64,000 nt of DNA from Parahoeflea olei (GTDB lineage: Bacteria > Pseudomonadota > Alphaproteobacteria > Rhizobiales > Rhizobiaceae). The stretch spans positions 124,001 through 188,000 of the forward strand of contig NZ_LQZT01000012.1 of assembly GCF_001703635.1 (NCBI RefSeq), written 5' to 3'. This document shows, piece after piece, positions 17,659 through 26,850 of this stretch. Made by a program: the position numbers and the translations under genes. The notes under the pieces were generated by a model. That model searched no databases. It saw only the letters and a program-made list of their open reading frames with translations, and had not been told where the DNA came from. How positions within the stretch are numbered: position 1 is the stretch's first letter; every line of letters starts with the position of its first letter.

Positions 17659-18882
17659 TCAATACTCCGCGGGCGGCGTCGCGGTGCGGCGCGGATGGGT
17701 GAAGAACGGCTTTTCCACTGGGTGGCAGCGCGCCATGCGCCTTTGCCAGCGGATTTCCTTTTGCAGATAGATCTCGACCCAGAGATGGTCATTTGCCGTC
17801 TGGCCATAGGGCGCATCGAGCCAGGCATAGGCGATGTTGCGCTTGCAGGTGGGCGACCACAGCGCCGAGGTGACCATGCCCACCTCGCGGCTCTTGCGGT
17901 GATAGACGAGCGCATTGTGCGCGGGCTTGTCGCGCTCGATCTCGATTGCCACCAGCTTTCGGCGCGGGGGCTTTCGGGACAGTTCCAGCAGCGCCCGGCG
18001 GCCGTTGAAATGCGGCTTGTCGAGCGCCACCAGCCAGTCGAGCCCAAGCTCGTAAGGGGTGACGGCGCGGTCGGCGCGCAGCACGGTCTGCGCCGAGAGA
18101 AAGTCGATCTTGGGCAGCAGGAACCCGGCCTCGATCCGGGCCATGTCGAGCGCCTCGTAGCCGATCACGCGCAGGCCCCGGAGGCGCCCCGCCGCCATCA
18201 GCGCGTCCCAGACGGCAAGCGCGCCTTCGGGCGCCATCCAGAGCTCATAGCCGAGATCGCCGGTAAAGCCCGTGCGTGAGACCGAGAGCGCGACGCCGGC
18301 GATGTCGAAACTGCCGATGCCGAACGGTTTGAGGCTTTCGATGCCGTCAAGGCCCAGGTCGCGGAGCAGGGCGCAACTGGTCGGCCCCTGCAGCGCCAGG
18401 CCCGCGATTTCGCGGCTCACGTCGCGGATCGTCACCTCGTAGCCCCAGGCGATGTCCTCGAGCCAGGACAGTTGAGGTTCCTGGCAACACAGGCGGAACT
18501 CGTTCGGCCCGTAGCGGAACACGGTGCCGTCATCGACCACCTGCCCGTCCTCGTCGCACCAGATGCAGTAGGCGACGCGACCGGGCTTGAGCTTGCGGAT
18601 GTCGCGGGTGACCAGCCGGTTGACCACGGCCTCCGCATCCGGGCCGGCGATCGCGTATTTGCACATCGGCGAAATGTCGAACAGGGTCGACTGGTTGCGG
18701 ATCGCGAAATACTCGAATTCCACCGTGTCGAGCACGGACGGGGAGGCATAGCCCATCCAGTTCATCCAGGCCTGCTGGTGGTTGAGCGCGGCAAGGCGAT
18801 CATGAAACGGGCCGGGTTCGAGGCCGGATAGAACCTGGGGGACGGGAACGGGGCGGGCGGCGGAAGTGGCGGGTGCGTTCAT
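17659..18882 (-). CDS. GcvT-like aminomethyl/methyltransferase (THF-dependent)
   Basis: A 407-aa GCV_T-fold protein. Typical strings are TLFDISPMCKYAIAGPDAEAVVNRL at about 60-85, the loop YCIWCDEDGQVVDDGTVFRYG near 105, LQGPTSCALLRDLG and SRTGFTGDLGYELWMAP near 205. GcvT relatives pass methyl or methylene groups from an amine, ether or sulfonium to tetrahydrofolate; examples are T-protein, LigM and DmdA. There is no GcvH/GcvP nearby, so it is not the glycine cleavage system; demethylation of an N- or O-methyl substrate is likely. ATG 18882 starts one base after the preceding stop. Upstream codons in frame are ignored. Confidence 0.85.
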   Translation of the reverse strand: MNAPATSAARPVPVPQVLSGLEPGPFHDRLAALNHQQAWMNWMGYASPSVLDTVEFEYFAIRNQSTLFDISPMCKYAIAGPDAEAVVNRLVTRDIRKLKPGRVAYCIWCDEDGQVVDDGTVFRYGPNEFRLCCQEPQLSWLEDIAWGYEVTIRDVSREIAGLALQGPTSCALLRDLGLDGIESLKPFGIGSFDIAGVALSVSRTGFTGDLGYELWMAPEGALAVWDALMAAGRLRGLRVIGYEALDMARIEAGFLLPKIDFLSAQTVLRADRAVTPYELGLDWLVALDKPHFNGRRALLELSRKPPRRKLVAIEIERDKPAHNALVYHRKSREVGMVTSALWSPTCKRNIAYAWLDAPYGQTANDHLWVEIYLQKEIRWQRRMARCHPVEKPFFTHPRRTATPPAEY

Positions 18883-18883
18883 C

Positions 18884-20395
18884 TCACTCTCCTTTGGCGC
18901 CGAGGGCGGCCCGTGCGGCATTGAAGCCGGGCGCACCGCATATGTCGCCGCCGGGGTGGGCGCCGGCGCCGCAGAGGTACAGCCCCGCGACCGGCATGCG
19001 GTAGCGCGCGGCGCCATCGAAGGGGCGCAGCATCAGCAACTGGTCGATCCGGAACTCGCCATGATGCCAGTGCCCGCCCGCGGCACCGTAGCCTGCTTCG
19101 ATGTCGACGGGTGACATCACGCGTGCCGCGCCCGTGGTCGCTCCGAAGCCCGGCAGCACCTCGTCGAGCATGGCCAGGACAGACGCGGAGAGCCGGGATT
19201 TCGCCTCTTCGCTCCAGCCGACCTTGAGATCGTAGGGTGCGAACTGGGCGCTGACGCTGAGCCGGGCGGTGGCGGCGTCATAGGTGGCCTCGATCACCGG
19301 CCGCTCGGGCAGGCTGCCGTATTTGGCGGCGTTGAAGGCGGTTTCGATCGCCCGCATGTCCGGCGCCGCGACCAGCCGCTGGCCGGAGGCGAGCGTGCCG
19401 CCGCCCCGCAGTGCCGGCGGGGCCGGCGCGTCAAAATCGAGCCGGGCCACCATGCCGCGCGCGGCCATGCTGCGGCAGCGGCGCACGAACTCGCCGTCGA
19501 GATGGCTCACACCCAGCAATTCGAGCAGGGTGACTTTCGGCGAGGCATTCGAGAGCACCAGCGGGCTTGCGATCTGCTCGCCATCTGCGAGTTGTACGCC
19601 CGCGGCGCGGTCGTTCTCCACCAGGATCTCTTCGACGCGCGCATTGGTGCGGATCTCGCCGCCCGCCGCCTTGACGCAATCGGCAATTGACCGGACGAGA
19701 GCATCCGGCCCGCCCTTGGGCATCACGCGCAAGCCATGCCCGTGGGGCGAGCGCGAGGCCATGCGGTAAAGCAGGGTCAGCACGGTTCCGGGAGAACGCG
19801 GCCCCATGGCGCCGCCCAGCGTCGCGTCCATGGCCATCAGCCCCGCGAGCGGCCCGTCGCCGATCTCGTCTTCCAGCAGGTCCCAGACATTGGAGAGCGC
19901 GATCCGCAGCAGGTCGCGCAGCTCCGCCTTGCCGAGCAGGCGCAGTTTCAGCGCCATGCGGGCGAGACCGCCGAGGTCGCCCGGCCGCAGCCGGCCGAGA
20001 TCGGGCGGAGGCGCAAGCAGCATCGCGCCGAGCGCGCCGGCCTGGCGGCCGAGCCGGGCATGGAGCGCGGCGTAGGCCTGGGCCAGTGCGGTTTCCGCGC
20101 CCTCGACCGCGCCGCCGCGCACCTTCAGCGGCGGACCGTCGGCGCCGAAAGCGAGCACCGGCGGCGGAGGCGCGCCATGGATCACGGCCGTGTCGAGCTT
20201 GAGCGCCTTGACGATGTCCGGCCGCAACGCGAAAGGCAGGGGAGCGACCCGGAAATCCTTGTCGCCGAGCATGCCGCCCAGATGATCGCGGGCCTCGACG
20301 ACCAGCACCTTGCGGCCGGCGCGGGCAAGCGTGGCGGCGGCGACGAGCCCGTTGTGGCCGGCGCCGATGACGATGGCGTCGTAGCGCGCGCTCAT
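18884..20395 (-). CDS. FAD-dependent dehydrogenase, CrtI/phytoene dehydrogenase-like (B)
   Basis: A 503-aa flavoprotein. The N-terminal dinucleotide-binding motif is VIGAGHNGLVAAATLARAG with KVLVVEARDHLGG. A C-terminal FAD-closing motif GLYLCGAGAHPGGDICGAPG occurs at about 460-480. No carotenoid genes are near, so it belongs to the broad CrtI-like amine/alcohol oxidoreductase group rather than to pigment synthesis. Its ATG overlaps the stop of paralogue A by 4 bp. Substrate unknown; the partner GcvT-like protein suggests oxidation of an amine. Confidence 0.85.
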   Translation of the reverse strand: MSARYDAIVIGAGHNGLVAAATLARAGRKVLVVEARDHLGGMLGDKDFRVAPLPFALRPDIVKALKLDTAVIHGAPPPPVLAFGADGPPLKVRGGAVEGAETALAQAYAALHARLGRQAGALGAMLLAPPPDLGRLRPGDLGGLARMALKLRLLGKAELRDLLRIALSNVWDLLEDEIGDGPLAGLMAMDATLGGAMGPRSPGTVLTLLYRMASRSPHGHGLRVMPKGGPDALVRSIADCVKAAGGEIRTNARVEEILVENDRAAGVQLADGEQIASPLVLSNASPKVTLLELLGVSHLDGEFVRRCRSMAARGMVARLDFDAPAPPALRGGGTLASGQRLVAAPDMRAIETAFNAAKYGSLPERPVIEATYDAATARLSVSAQFAPYDLKVGWSEEAKSRLSASVLAMLDEVLPGFGATTGAARVMSPVDIEAGYGAAGGHWHHGEFRIDQLLMLRPFDGAARYRMPVAGLYLCGAGAHPGGDICGAPGFNAARAALGAKGE

Positions 20396-21996
20396 GCCGA
20401 CAGCCCCATGTCGATGCGGTGGCCGAGATCACGGAGCACCTCGCGCGCGGCGTTGGCGCCGGGCGCGCCCATCACGCCGCCGCCGGGATGGGTGGAGGAA
20501 CCGCACATGTAGAGCCCCTTGATCGGCGAGCGGTACTGGGCGTAGCCCGGCACCGGGCGGTTGAACAGCAACTGGTCGAAGGTGAGTTCGCCCTGGAAGA
20601 TATTGCCTTCGGTCAAGCCCACCTGGTCCTCGATGTCCTTCGGGCTGCGGATCTCCTTGTGCACGATCAGCTTGCGGAAATCCGGGCTGTGGCGCTCGAT
20701 CTTGGAGATCACGGTCTCGGCGAAGGCTTCGCGGTTGGCGTCGTCCCACTGGCCGTCCGCCAGCTCATAGGGGGCGTATTGCACGAAGATGGTGGCGTAG
20801 TGCTTGCCGGGCGGGGCCATGGTCGGGTCGATCTGGGTCGGGATCAGGAAATCGACATAGGGGCTCGCCGACCAGCGGCCGTCCTTCCAGTCGTCATAGG
20901 CGCGCTCGATCTCCTCCATGTCGTCGAGGAAATGCAGGTCGCCGCGCAGGAACGAGGCGTCCTTGGGGGCGCCCGTGAAGCTCGGCATGCCGTCGAGCGC
21001 GATGTTGAGCTTGCCGGACGAGCCGCGGAAGCGGTAGCGCTTGACGCCCCTGACGAAGTCGGCGGGCAGTTCCTTCTCGTCGGTGTGGTCGATGAAGGTG
21101 CGCCGCACGTCCATTCCGGAGATCACGGTTTCGGCCTCGAACTCGTCGCCATTCTCCAGCACCACGCCGCGCACCTTGCCGTCGCGCACGACAAAGCGGT
21201 CGAGCCCGGAGCCCATGCGGATCTCGCCGCCCGAGGCTTCGAAGGAGCGGGCCATGGCCTGCGTGATCGAGCCCATGCCGCCGCGGGCAAAGCCCCAGGC
21301 GCCGATCGCGCCGTCGACCTCGCCCATGTAGTGGTGCAAGAGCACATAGGCGGTTCCGGGCGAATAGGGACCCAGCCCGGTGCCGATGATGCCGGAGCCG
21401 GCGATATAGGCCTTGATCATCGGGGTTTCGAAGAACTGGTCGAGATACTCGGCGATCGACATGGTCCAGAACCGCACGGTCTCGGCCATCTCGCGGGCGC
21501 CGAGATTGTGGAAGCGCTTGAGGATAAAGAGCAGCTCGGAAATGTCGCGCGGCTTAAGCGCGACCGGGTCGGGGGCGGTGCGCAGCAGCAGCGGCTTGAT
21601 GAAACGGCACTGGCGCATCACCGCGCGGGCATAGCGCTCATAGCCGTCGGCATCGCGCGGGGAATGGCGGATCAGTTCGCGCCTGAGCGCGTCATGATCG
21701 GAGAGATAGGCGAAATAATCGCCCTTCGAGTTGAACACGGCGCCGCCCTCATAGGGGATCACCTGCAGCCCGTGCTTGGGCAGTTCGAGCGCGCGAATGA
21801 TCTCGGGACGGAGCAGCGAGCAGACATAGGAGCAGTTCGAATAGGTCCAGCCGGGCGTCAGCGACAGGCTGACCGCGGCGCCGCCGACATGGTCTTCCTT
21901 TTCGACGATCAGGGTCTTCAGGCCGGCGCGGGCCATGAAGCAGGCGGCGGTGAGGCCGTTGTGTCCTGCTCCCACGATGATGGCGTCATATTTCAT
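20392..21996 (-). CDS. FAD-dependent dehydrogenase, CrtI/phytoene dehydrogenase-like (A)
   Basis: A 534-aa flavoprotein and paralogue of the next gene. It has IIVGAGHNGLTAACFMARAG with TLIVEKEDHVGG at the N-terminus, and GLYMCGSSTHPGGGVMGAPG at about 500-520. It is first in a leftward run: dehydrogenase A, dehydrogenase B, GcvT-like, 82-aa protein, then an ABC importer. The divergent tetR gene and the operator at 22037 lie just upstream, so this operon is probably repressed by the BetI-like regulator. Two different dehydrogenases imply two oxidations or a heterodimer. Confidence 0.86.
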   Translation of the reverse strand: MKYDAIIVGAGHNGLTAACFMARAGLKTLIVEKEDHVGGAAVSLSLTPGWTYSNCSYVCSLLRPEIIRALELPKHGLQVIPYEGGAVFNSKGDYFAYLSDHDALRRELIRHSPRDADGYERYARAVMRQCRFIKPLLLRTAPDPVALKPRDISELLFILKRFHNLGAREMAETVRFWTMSIAEYLDQFFETPMIKAYIAGSGIIGTGLGPYSPGTAYVLLHHYMGEVDGAIGAWGFARGGMGSITQAMARSFEASGGEIRMGSGLDRFVVRDGKVRGVVLENGDEFEAETVISGMDVRRTFIDHTDEKELPADFVRGVKRYRFRGSSGKLNIALDGMPSFTGAPKDASFLRGDLHFLDDMEEIERAYDDWKDGRWSASPYVDFLIPTQIDPTMAPPGKHYATIFVQYAPYELADGQWDDANREAFAETVISKIERHSPDFRKLIVHKEIRSPKDIEDQVGLTEGNIFQGELTFDQLLFNRPVPGYAQYRSPIKGLYMCGSSTHPGGGVMGAPGANAAREVLRDLGHRIDMGLSA

Positions 21997-22036
21997 GGCG
22001 GTTCCGCGGTTTGCAAAATCCGAGGCTAGAATAAAC

Positions 22037-22050
22037 TGAGCGTTCAGTCA
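22037..22050. promoter_or_regulatory. BetI/TetR-type operator, copy B
   Basis: TGAGCGTTCAGTCA here reads TGACTGAACGCTCA on the other strand, 12 of 14 matches to copy C. A shorter palindrome ACTGAGCGTTCAGT is centred in the same place. It lies between the divergent flavin dehydrogenase A gene (41 bp away) and the tetR gene (42 bp away), so one repressor could control both. Confidence 0.68.
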
Positions 22051-22091
22051 AAAAATTTGTTCTGTAAAACGCTCGCGGCCTGCGCTAGACA

Positions 22092-22718
22092 ATGGCGATG
22101 CCGCAACCTGTTGATGCCCAGAAGATCTCCCCCACCAGTCTGCGCACCCAGGCGCGGATGATCGATGCCGTGGTCGACGTGGTCGCGCGTCACGGCATCA
22201 GCGGCACGACATTCGCCAATGTCTCGGCGACCGCCGGCGTCTCCCAGGGCGCGCTGGTGTTCCATTTCAAATCCAAGGAAGGCCTGCTGACGGAGACACT
22301 GTCGCGGCTGCTGCAGGAATATGAGCAGGCCTGGCGCACGGCGTCCGACAGGCCCGATCCGCTCGATCGGGTCCTGGGGCTGATCGCCGCCGATTTCAGC
22401 CCGTCGATCTGCAGCCGCAAGAAGCTCGCGCTGTGGTTTTCGTTCTGGGGGGAGGCCGGCGCGCAGCCGCTCTACAACAGGATCTGCGTCGAGGCGGAGG
22501 ATGCGCGCCATCAGGCCATGCTCGAAAGCTGCCGGGATCTGGTGGGCGCGGCCGGCGCGCCCGACCCCGAGCTTCTGACCAATTCCATCGACGCCTTCAC
22601 CGACGGGCTGTGGCTGCAGATGCATATCCAGAGCCAGCCCATCACCCGCGCGGCAGCCTTCGAGAAGGCGCTCGCGCATCTGCGCCTGCTGCTGCCGGAT
22701 CACGCGAACCGGATCTGA
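22092..22718 (+). CDS. BetI-like TetR repressor 1
   Basis: A 208-aa TetR-family regulator. The N-terminal HTH covers about residues 18-64: MIDAVVDVVARHGISGTTFA, then VSQGALVFHFKSKEGLL. The C-terminal ligand domain resembles BetI (TetR_C_6 type), with CSRKKLALWFSFWGEAGAQP and YNRICVEAEDARH. BetI senses choline; relatives sense other amines. It is divergent from the flavin dehydrogenase operon with a shared operator between them. A second, paralogous regulator lies 1.7 kb away. Confidence 0.9.
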   Translation: MAMPQPVDAQKISPTSLRTQARMIDAVVDVVARHGISGTTFANVSATAGVSQGALVFHFKSKEGLLTETLSRLLQEYEQAWRTASDRPDPLDRVLGLIAADFSPSICSRKKLALWFSFWGEAGAQPLYNRICVEAEDARHQAMLESCRDLVGAAGAPDPELLTNSIDAFTDGLWLQMHIQSQPITRAAAFEKALAHLRLLLPDHANRI

Positions 22719-22833
22719 GCCGGGCCGGGAACGGGGGGAATAAAAAGGCAACGCGCCTGCATGCGTGCGCAAGGGCGCCGCGCCAGCCATGCCCGGCAAA
22801 GCCCCGCGGCTGCATTCATTCGGCTTTCGCTAT

Positions 22834-22847
22834 TGAATGAACGTTCA
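22834..22847. promoter_or_regulatory. BetI/TetR-type operator, copy C
   Basis: TGAATGAACGTTCA, containing the perfect 10-bp palindrome TGAACGTTCA, about 75 bp before the methyltransferase start. It is the best copy of the four-site family and serves as the reference for the consensus. Confidence 0.7.
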
Positions 22848-22921
22848 ACAAAAATGTTGCAATGTGGTCCGGTTGCGCCAATACTTCCCCAACCGCGAGA
22901 GAGGAAGGAAGCCGACCCATC

Positions 22922-23758
22922 ATGACAGATGGCAGCCCCGAATCGATGCCGAGTGCGATGCCTGCCGCGCCCCTGGGTGAGGACGTGGCCGAGTATGACG
23001 ACACCGCGATCCGCTTTCTCGAAGCGCTGTGGGGGGAAGGCTTCCTGTCGCCCGGCGGGCCCGACGAAGTCCGCCGCGTGGTCGATCATCTCGATTTTGC
23101 CGGCAAGCGCGTGCTCGATATCGGCTGCGGGTCGGGCGGCATCACGCTATTTCTGGCGTGCGAATATGCTCCCGCCGAGATCGTCGGCTATGATGTCGAG
23201 CAGCCGGTGATCGATGTCGCGAGCAGGCGTGCCAAAGAGCAGGGGCTCGACCGGGTGGCGCGCTTCGTGCGCGGCGAGCCGGGGCCGCTGCCGTTTCCGG
23301 TCGAAAGCTTCGACATCGTCTTTTCCAAGGACGCGCTCATTCACGTGGCCGACAAGGAGCGGCTGTTTCAGGACATCTTCCGGCTGTTGAAGCCGGGCGG
23401 ACAGTTTGCCGCGAGCGACTGGCTGACCTCCCATGACGGCGAGCCCTCGGCGGCGATGAAAACCTATCTGGCCGCGGAAGGCCTGAGTTTCGGCATGGCC
23501 TCGGCGGCGCGCTACGCGGCGGCAATGCGTGACGCGGGCTTTGTCGACGTGGCGACCGTCAACCGCAACGGCTGGTACCGGGAGGTGGCGCGCGGCGAAC
23601 TCGAACGCCTCAAGGGACCGCTTTACGCGCCCGTTGCCGCGGCTGTCGGCGCCGACTATGTCGACAAGAACATCAGGACCTGGAGCGCCATGCAGACGGT
23701 GCTCGACAGCGGCGAGCACTGCCCGACCCATGTGTTCGGAACCAGGCCCGCCGGATGA
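22922..23758 (+). CDS. SAM-dependent methyltransferase (class I, phosphoethanolamine/amine N-methyltransferase-like)
   Basis: A 278-aa class I methyltransferase. The SAM-binding motif I is VLDIGCGSGGITLFLA near residue 65, the acidic residue after beta-2 is in EIVGYDVEQPVID, and a later motif is LLKPGGQFAASDW. The opening AEYDDTAIRFLEALWGEGFLSPGG resembles phosphoethanolamine and glycine/sarcosine-type N-methyltransferases. The ATG at 22922 is preceded by AGGAAGG; the upstream in-frame ATG (22862) lies too close to the operator. It overlaps the following tetR by 4 bp. Confidence 0.82.
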   Translation: MTDGSPESMPSAMPAAPLGEDVAEYDDTAIRFLEALWGEGFLSPGGPDEVRRVVDHLDFAGKRVLDIGCGSGGITLFLACEYAPAEIVGYDVEQPVIDVASRRAKEQGLDRVARFVRGEPGPLPFPVESFDIVFSKDALIHVADKERLFQDIFRLLKPGGQFAASDWLTSHDGEPSAAMKTYLAAEGLSFGMASAARYAAAMRDAGFVDVATVNRNGWYREVARGELERLKGPLYAPVAAAVGADYVDKNIRTWSAMQTVLDSGEHCPTHVFGTRPAG

Positions 23759-24495
23759 GTTTTACGCCGCGAAGGAAAAGGCCATTGGACGATCTCAGCA
23801 AGGATGTGAAGCGCGCGCCTGCCGCGCCCGCCACCGAAGCCGCGCGCCGGCGCGAACCCAAGGCGCTGCGCCGCGAGCAGCTGATCAATGCCACCATCGA
23901 TTCGCTCGCCAAGCGCGGCTATGCGGCGACCACGCTGGCCGATGTGGCCGAAGGGGCGGGGCTGTCGCGCGGGATCGTCAATTTCCACTTCACCAGCAAG
24001 GACAACCTGCTCTCGGAAACCATCCGGTTCCTGCAGGACGAATACACCGCCAACTGGCAGGCGATGCTGAAGAAGGCTGCGCCGGACACCAGCTCGCAAC
24101 TGCTGGCGCTGGTGACGGCCGACCTCGACCGCAAGATCTGCACCCATCGCAAGCTCGCCGCCTGGTTCGCGCTGATCACCGAGGCGCGCTCCCGGCCCGC
24201 CTATCACGAGATGGCCTGGGAACGGGACGAGAAGTACCGCACCACGCTCGCCGCGATCTGCGAACGGGCCAGGCAGGAAGGCGGCTATGATTTCGATCCG
24301 CAAAGCACGGCGGACGCGATCTATGCCATGCAGGAAGGGCTGTGGCTGCGGATGATGATGTTCGGCCGCGGCTACAAGCGCGAGGCGGCGCTGAGCGTGG
24401 TGCTCAATGCCCTGCGCACGATCTTTCCGAACCATTTTTCCGGGCAGGCCGCCGATGTGGCGGCGCCCGACAACGAGGATACGGCAGACGAATAA
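23755..24495 (+). CDS. BetI-like TetR repressor 2
   Basis: A 246-aa TetR-family regulator with a longer N-terminal tail than repressor 1. The HTH lies at about 42-88, with REQLINATIDSLAKRGYAAT and LSRGIVNFHFTSKDNLL. The BetI-like C-terminal half includes CTHRKLAAWFALITEARSRP and YHEMAWERDEKYR. It sits between the methyltransferase and a binding-protein gene, with ATGA overlap upstream and a 30-bp gap downstream. Together with repressor 1 it probably reads the same operator family. Confidence 0.9.
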   Translation: MSFTPRRKRPLDDLSKDVKRAPAAPATEAARRREPKALRREQLINATIDSLAKRGYAATTLADVAEGAGLSRGIVNFHFTSKDNLLSETIRFLQDEYTANWQAMLKKAAPDTSSQLLALVTADLDRKICTHRKLAAWFALITEARSRPAYHEMAWERDEKYRTTLAAICERARQEGGYDFDPQSTADAIYAMQEGLWLRMMMFGRGYKREAALSVVLNALRTIFPNHFSGQAADVAAPDNEDTADE

Positions 24496-24525
24496 CCCAA
24501 TAAGAACCAACAGAGGAGAACCACC

Positions 24526-25608
24526 ATGCAGAGCAGATCAACCCGGAGCCTGATATCGGGCTTCGCCTTCGCGCTGGCGCTCGGCGCGGTGCCGGCCGCC
24601 GTCAACGCCGAGGACGCGGAGCTGACCGTGTTCGACTGGGCGGGCTATGAGGACCCGGCGTTCCACCCGGCCTATGTGGAGAAGCACGGGGATTCGCCCA
24701 CCTTCGCCTTTTTCGGCGACGAGGAAGAGGCGTTCCAGAAGCTCAGAACCGGCTTCAAGGCCGATATCGGCCATCCCTGCTCGCAAAGCGTGGCGAAGTG
24801 GCGCGATGCCGACCTGCTCAAGCCGCTCGACACCTCCCGCATTCCCGAGTGGGACAACATCCTGCCCGGCTTCAAGACCATGAAGGACCTGATGACGACC
24901 GCGGACGGAAAGGCCTGGATGGTACCGTTCGACTGGGGCAACACCGCCGTCATCTACCGCACCGACAAGGTCGAGGAGGCGGAGATCCAGTCGCTCAAGG
25001 CCTTCGCCGATCCGAAATTCAAGGACCGGGTCTCGATCGGCGACAATGTCGACGATGCCTATGCGCTGGCTTCGCTGGCGATCGGCCTCACAGACTGGAG
25101 CCAGATGACGGATGCGCAGTTCGAGGAGGCCTCCGCCTTCCTGCGCGAGGTGCACCAGAATGTGCGGCTCTATTGGACCGACAACACCGAACTCAGCCAG
25201 GCGATGGCCGGGGAAGAGGTCGACCTCGCCTGGGCCTGGAACGAGACCTCGACCACGCTTCAGGCCGACGGCGTGCCGGTGGTGATGAAGAAGGACACCG
25301 ACGAGGGCCTGTCGACCTGGGTCTGCGGCTATGTGCTGCTGAAGGACGGCGAGGGCAGCGAGGACAAGGCCTATGACTATCTCAATGCCATCCTCGACCC
25401 GGCGGTGTCGTCCTACATGGTGTCCGAATGGGGCTATGGCCACGGCAACGCCAAGGGCATGGAGGCGATCGACGCGGAGACGCTGAAGGCCGCGGGCTAT
25501 GACGACGTGGCTTCCTTCGTCGACAAGACCCTGTTCCAGTCGCCGGTGCCGGTGGAGCTCAAGCAGAAGATGATCGCCGAATTCGAGAAGATCAAGGCCG
25601 GCTACTGA
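24526..25608 (+). CDS. Polyamine-type periplasmic binding protein (PotD/PotF-like), importer 2
   Basis: A 360-aa periplasmic binding protein with a signal peptide ending AAVNAED near residue 28. The mature start ELTVFDWAGYEDPAFHPAYVEKHG is PotD/F-like, and the ligand-contact string VDLAWAWNETSTTLQADG is present. CAGAGGAG lies 8 bp before the ATG. Its ATPase and permeases are convergent on the opposite strand, so two promoters must be co-regulated; both carry the TetR-type operator (copies C and D). Ligand not determined. Confidence 0.9.
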   Translation: MQSRSTRSLISGFAFALALGAVPAAVNAEDAELTVFDWAGYEDPAFHPAYVEKHGDSPTFAFFGDEEEAFQKLRTGFKADIGHPCSQSVAKWRDADLLKPLDTSRIPEWDNILPGFKTMKDLMTTADGKAWMVPFDWGNTAVIYRTDKVEEAEIQSLKAFADPKFKDRVSIGDNVDDAYALASLAIGLTDWSQMTDAQFEEASAFLREVHQNVRLYWTDNTELSQAMAGEEVDLAWAWNETSTTLQADGVPVVMKKDTDEGLSTWVCGYVLLKDGEGSEDKAYDYLNAILDPAVSSYMVSEWGYGHGNAKGMEAIDAETLKAAGYDDVASFVDKTLFQSPVPVELKQKMIAEFEKIKAGY

Positions 25609-25636
25609 CCGGCCCCGGCAGAGGGGACCTGCTGGA

Positions 25637-25665
25637 GAAGGCGTCGGGCAACCGGCGCCTTCTTT
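25637..25665. terminator. Hairpin terminator between convergent importer 2 genes
   Basis: Stem arms GAAGGCG and CGCCTTC are extended by CGG/CCG with a T-G pair and a GCAA loop, followed by TTT. It ends the binding-protein transcript 30 bp after its stop. Confidence 0.7.
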
Positions 25666-25710
25666 GCGTCGGCAGGCTTTTCATCCCGAGGCTCGGGGGC
25701 CGGCGCGGTC

Positions 25711-26850
25711 TCAGCCCTGCATGATGATGAAGGCGTCGCGGTCGTAGGTGATGCGGATCACCGAGCCCACCGGAATGTCGTCGGCGCCGAAATCATTGGT
25801 CTCGACCACCGAGATCTCTTCGGCCTGGCCGTCGATCGCGACCATCAACGAGGTCATTTCACCATAGTAATTGCGGTCCACCACCCTGGCCGTGACGATG
25901 TGGTCGGCGGTCTCGCCCTCCCAGACGATGCGCAGGCGTTCGGGCCTTATGCCGATGATGGCGCTCGCCGGATCGGTGATCTCCTTGCCCGAAAGATGGC
26001 CGGTGATCGCGCCGATGCCCGGCAGCGTCGCGCGGAACTGCCGGCCATCGACGGCAAGCTCGGAGGCGGTGAGAAAGTTCATGCCGCCGAGGAAATCGGC
26101 CACCTTGCGGGTGGCCGGGTTCTGGTAGATCTCCTTGGGCTCGGCGATCTGGGCGATCTGGCCCGAAAACATCACCGCGATCCGGTCCGACATGCTCAAT
26201 GCCTCATACTGGTCGTGGGTGACGAGCACGAAGGTGATGCCGATCTGGCGCTGCAGGTGCCGCAGTTCCACCTGCATCTGCTCGCGCAGGTTCTTGTCGA
26301 GCGCGGAGAGCGGCTCGTCGAGCAGCAGCACCTTGGGGCGCATCACCAGCGCGCGGGCGAGCGCCACGCGCTGGCGCTGGCCGCCCGAGAGCTGGTTGCC
26401 CATGCGCGGGCCGAGATTGGAAAGTTCGACCTGGGCGAGCGCTTCCTTGACCCGCTTTTCTTCTTCGGAGCGGCCGAGCTTCAGGCGCTTGAGGCCGTAG
26501 GCAATGTTTTCCGAGACATTGAGATGCGGGAAGATGGCGTAGCTTTGGAACACCATGTTGGTGGGCCTGAGGTTGGGCGGTTTGCCGGCCATGTCCTGCC
26601 CGCCGATCAGGATTTCGCCGGAGGTCGGCTCGTCGAAGCCGCCGATCATCCGCAGAAGCGTGGTCTTGCCGCAGCCCGATGGGCCGAGCAGCGAGAAGAA
26701 CTCGCCCTCGCGGATACTGGCGTTCAAGGTGTCGAGCGCGCGGAAATTGCCGAACACCTTGTCGACATTGCGGATCTCGATCATCGGCCGGGTTGCGGCG
26801 GCGGGGGCGATGTCGGCCTTCAGGCTGGGATGGGTCATGGTTTCCGTCAT
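25711..26850 (-). CDS. Polyamine-type ABC importer ATPase (PotA-like), importer 2
   Basis: A 379-aa PotA-like ATPase. Walker A is [16 protein letters not shown] at about 57-72, the signature is [16 protein letters not shown], Walker B is [13 protein letters not shown], and the H-loop is FVLVTHDQYEAL. A C-terminal TOBE domain is present. The start MTETMTHPS at 26850 overlaps the stop of the permease upstream by 4 bp; the frame continues about 218 codons further up but that part is out-of-frame shadow of the permease. Confidence 0.92.
   Translation of the reverse strand: MTETMTHPSLKADIAPAAATRPMIEIRNVDKVFGNFRALDTLNASIREGEFFSLLGPSGCGKTTLLRMIGGFDEPTSGEILIGGQDMAGKPPNLRPTNMVFQSYAIFPHLNVSENIAYGLKRLKLGRSEEEKRVKEALAQVELSNLGPRMGNQLSGGQRQRVALARALVMRPKVLLLDEPLSALDKNLREQMQVELRHLQRQIGITFVLVTHDQYEALSMSDRIAVMFSGQIAQIAEPKEIYQNPATRKVADFLGGMNFLTASELAVDGRQFRATLPGIGAITGHLSGKEITDPASAIIGIRPERLRIVWEGETADHIVTARVVDRNYYGEMTSLMVAIDGQAEEISVVETNDFGADDIPVGSVIRITYDRDAFIIMQG

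Noticed and set aside
17204-17662. N-terminal extension of the NMT1-like binding protein
   Set aside because: The extension is Ser/Arg-rich, has no signal peptide, and overlaps the 82-aa gene. The ATG at 17203 has a ribosome site and a signal peptide.
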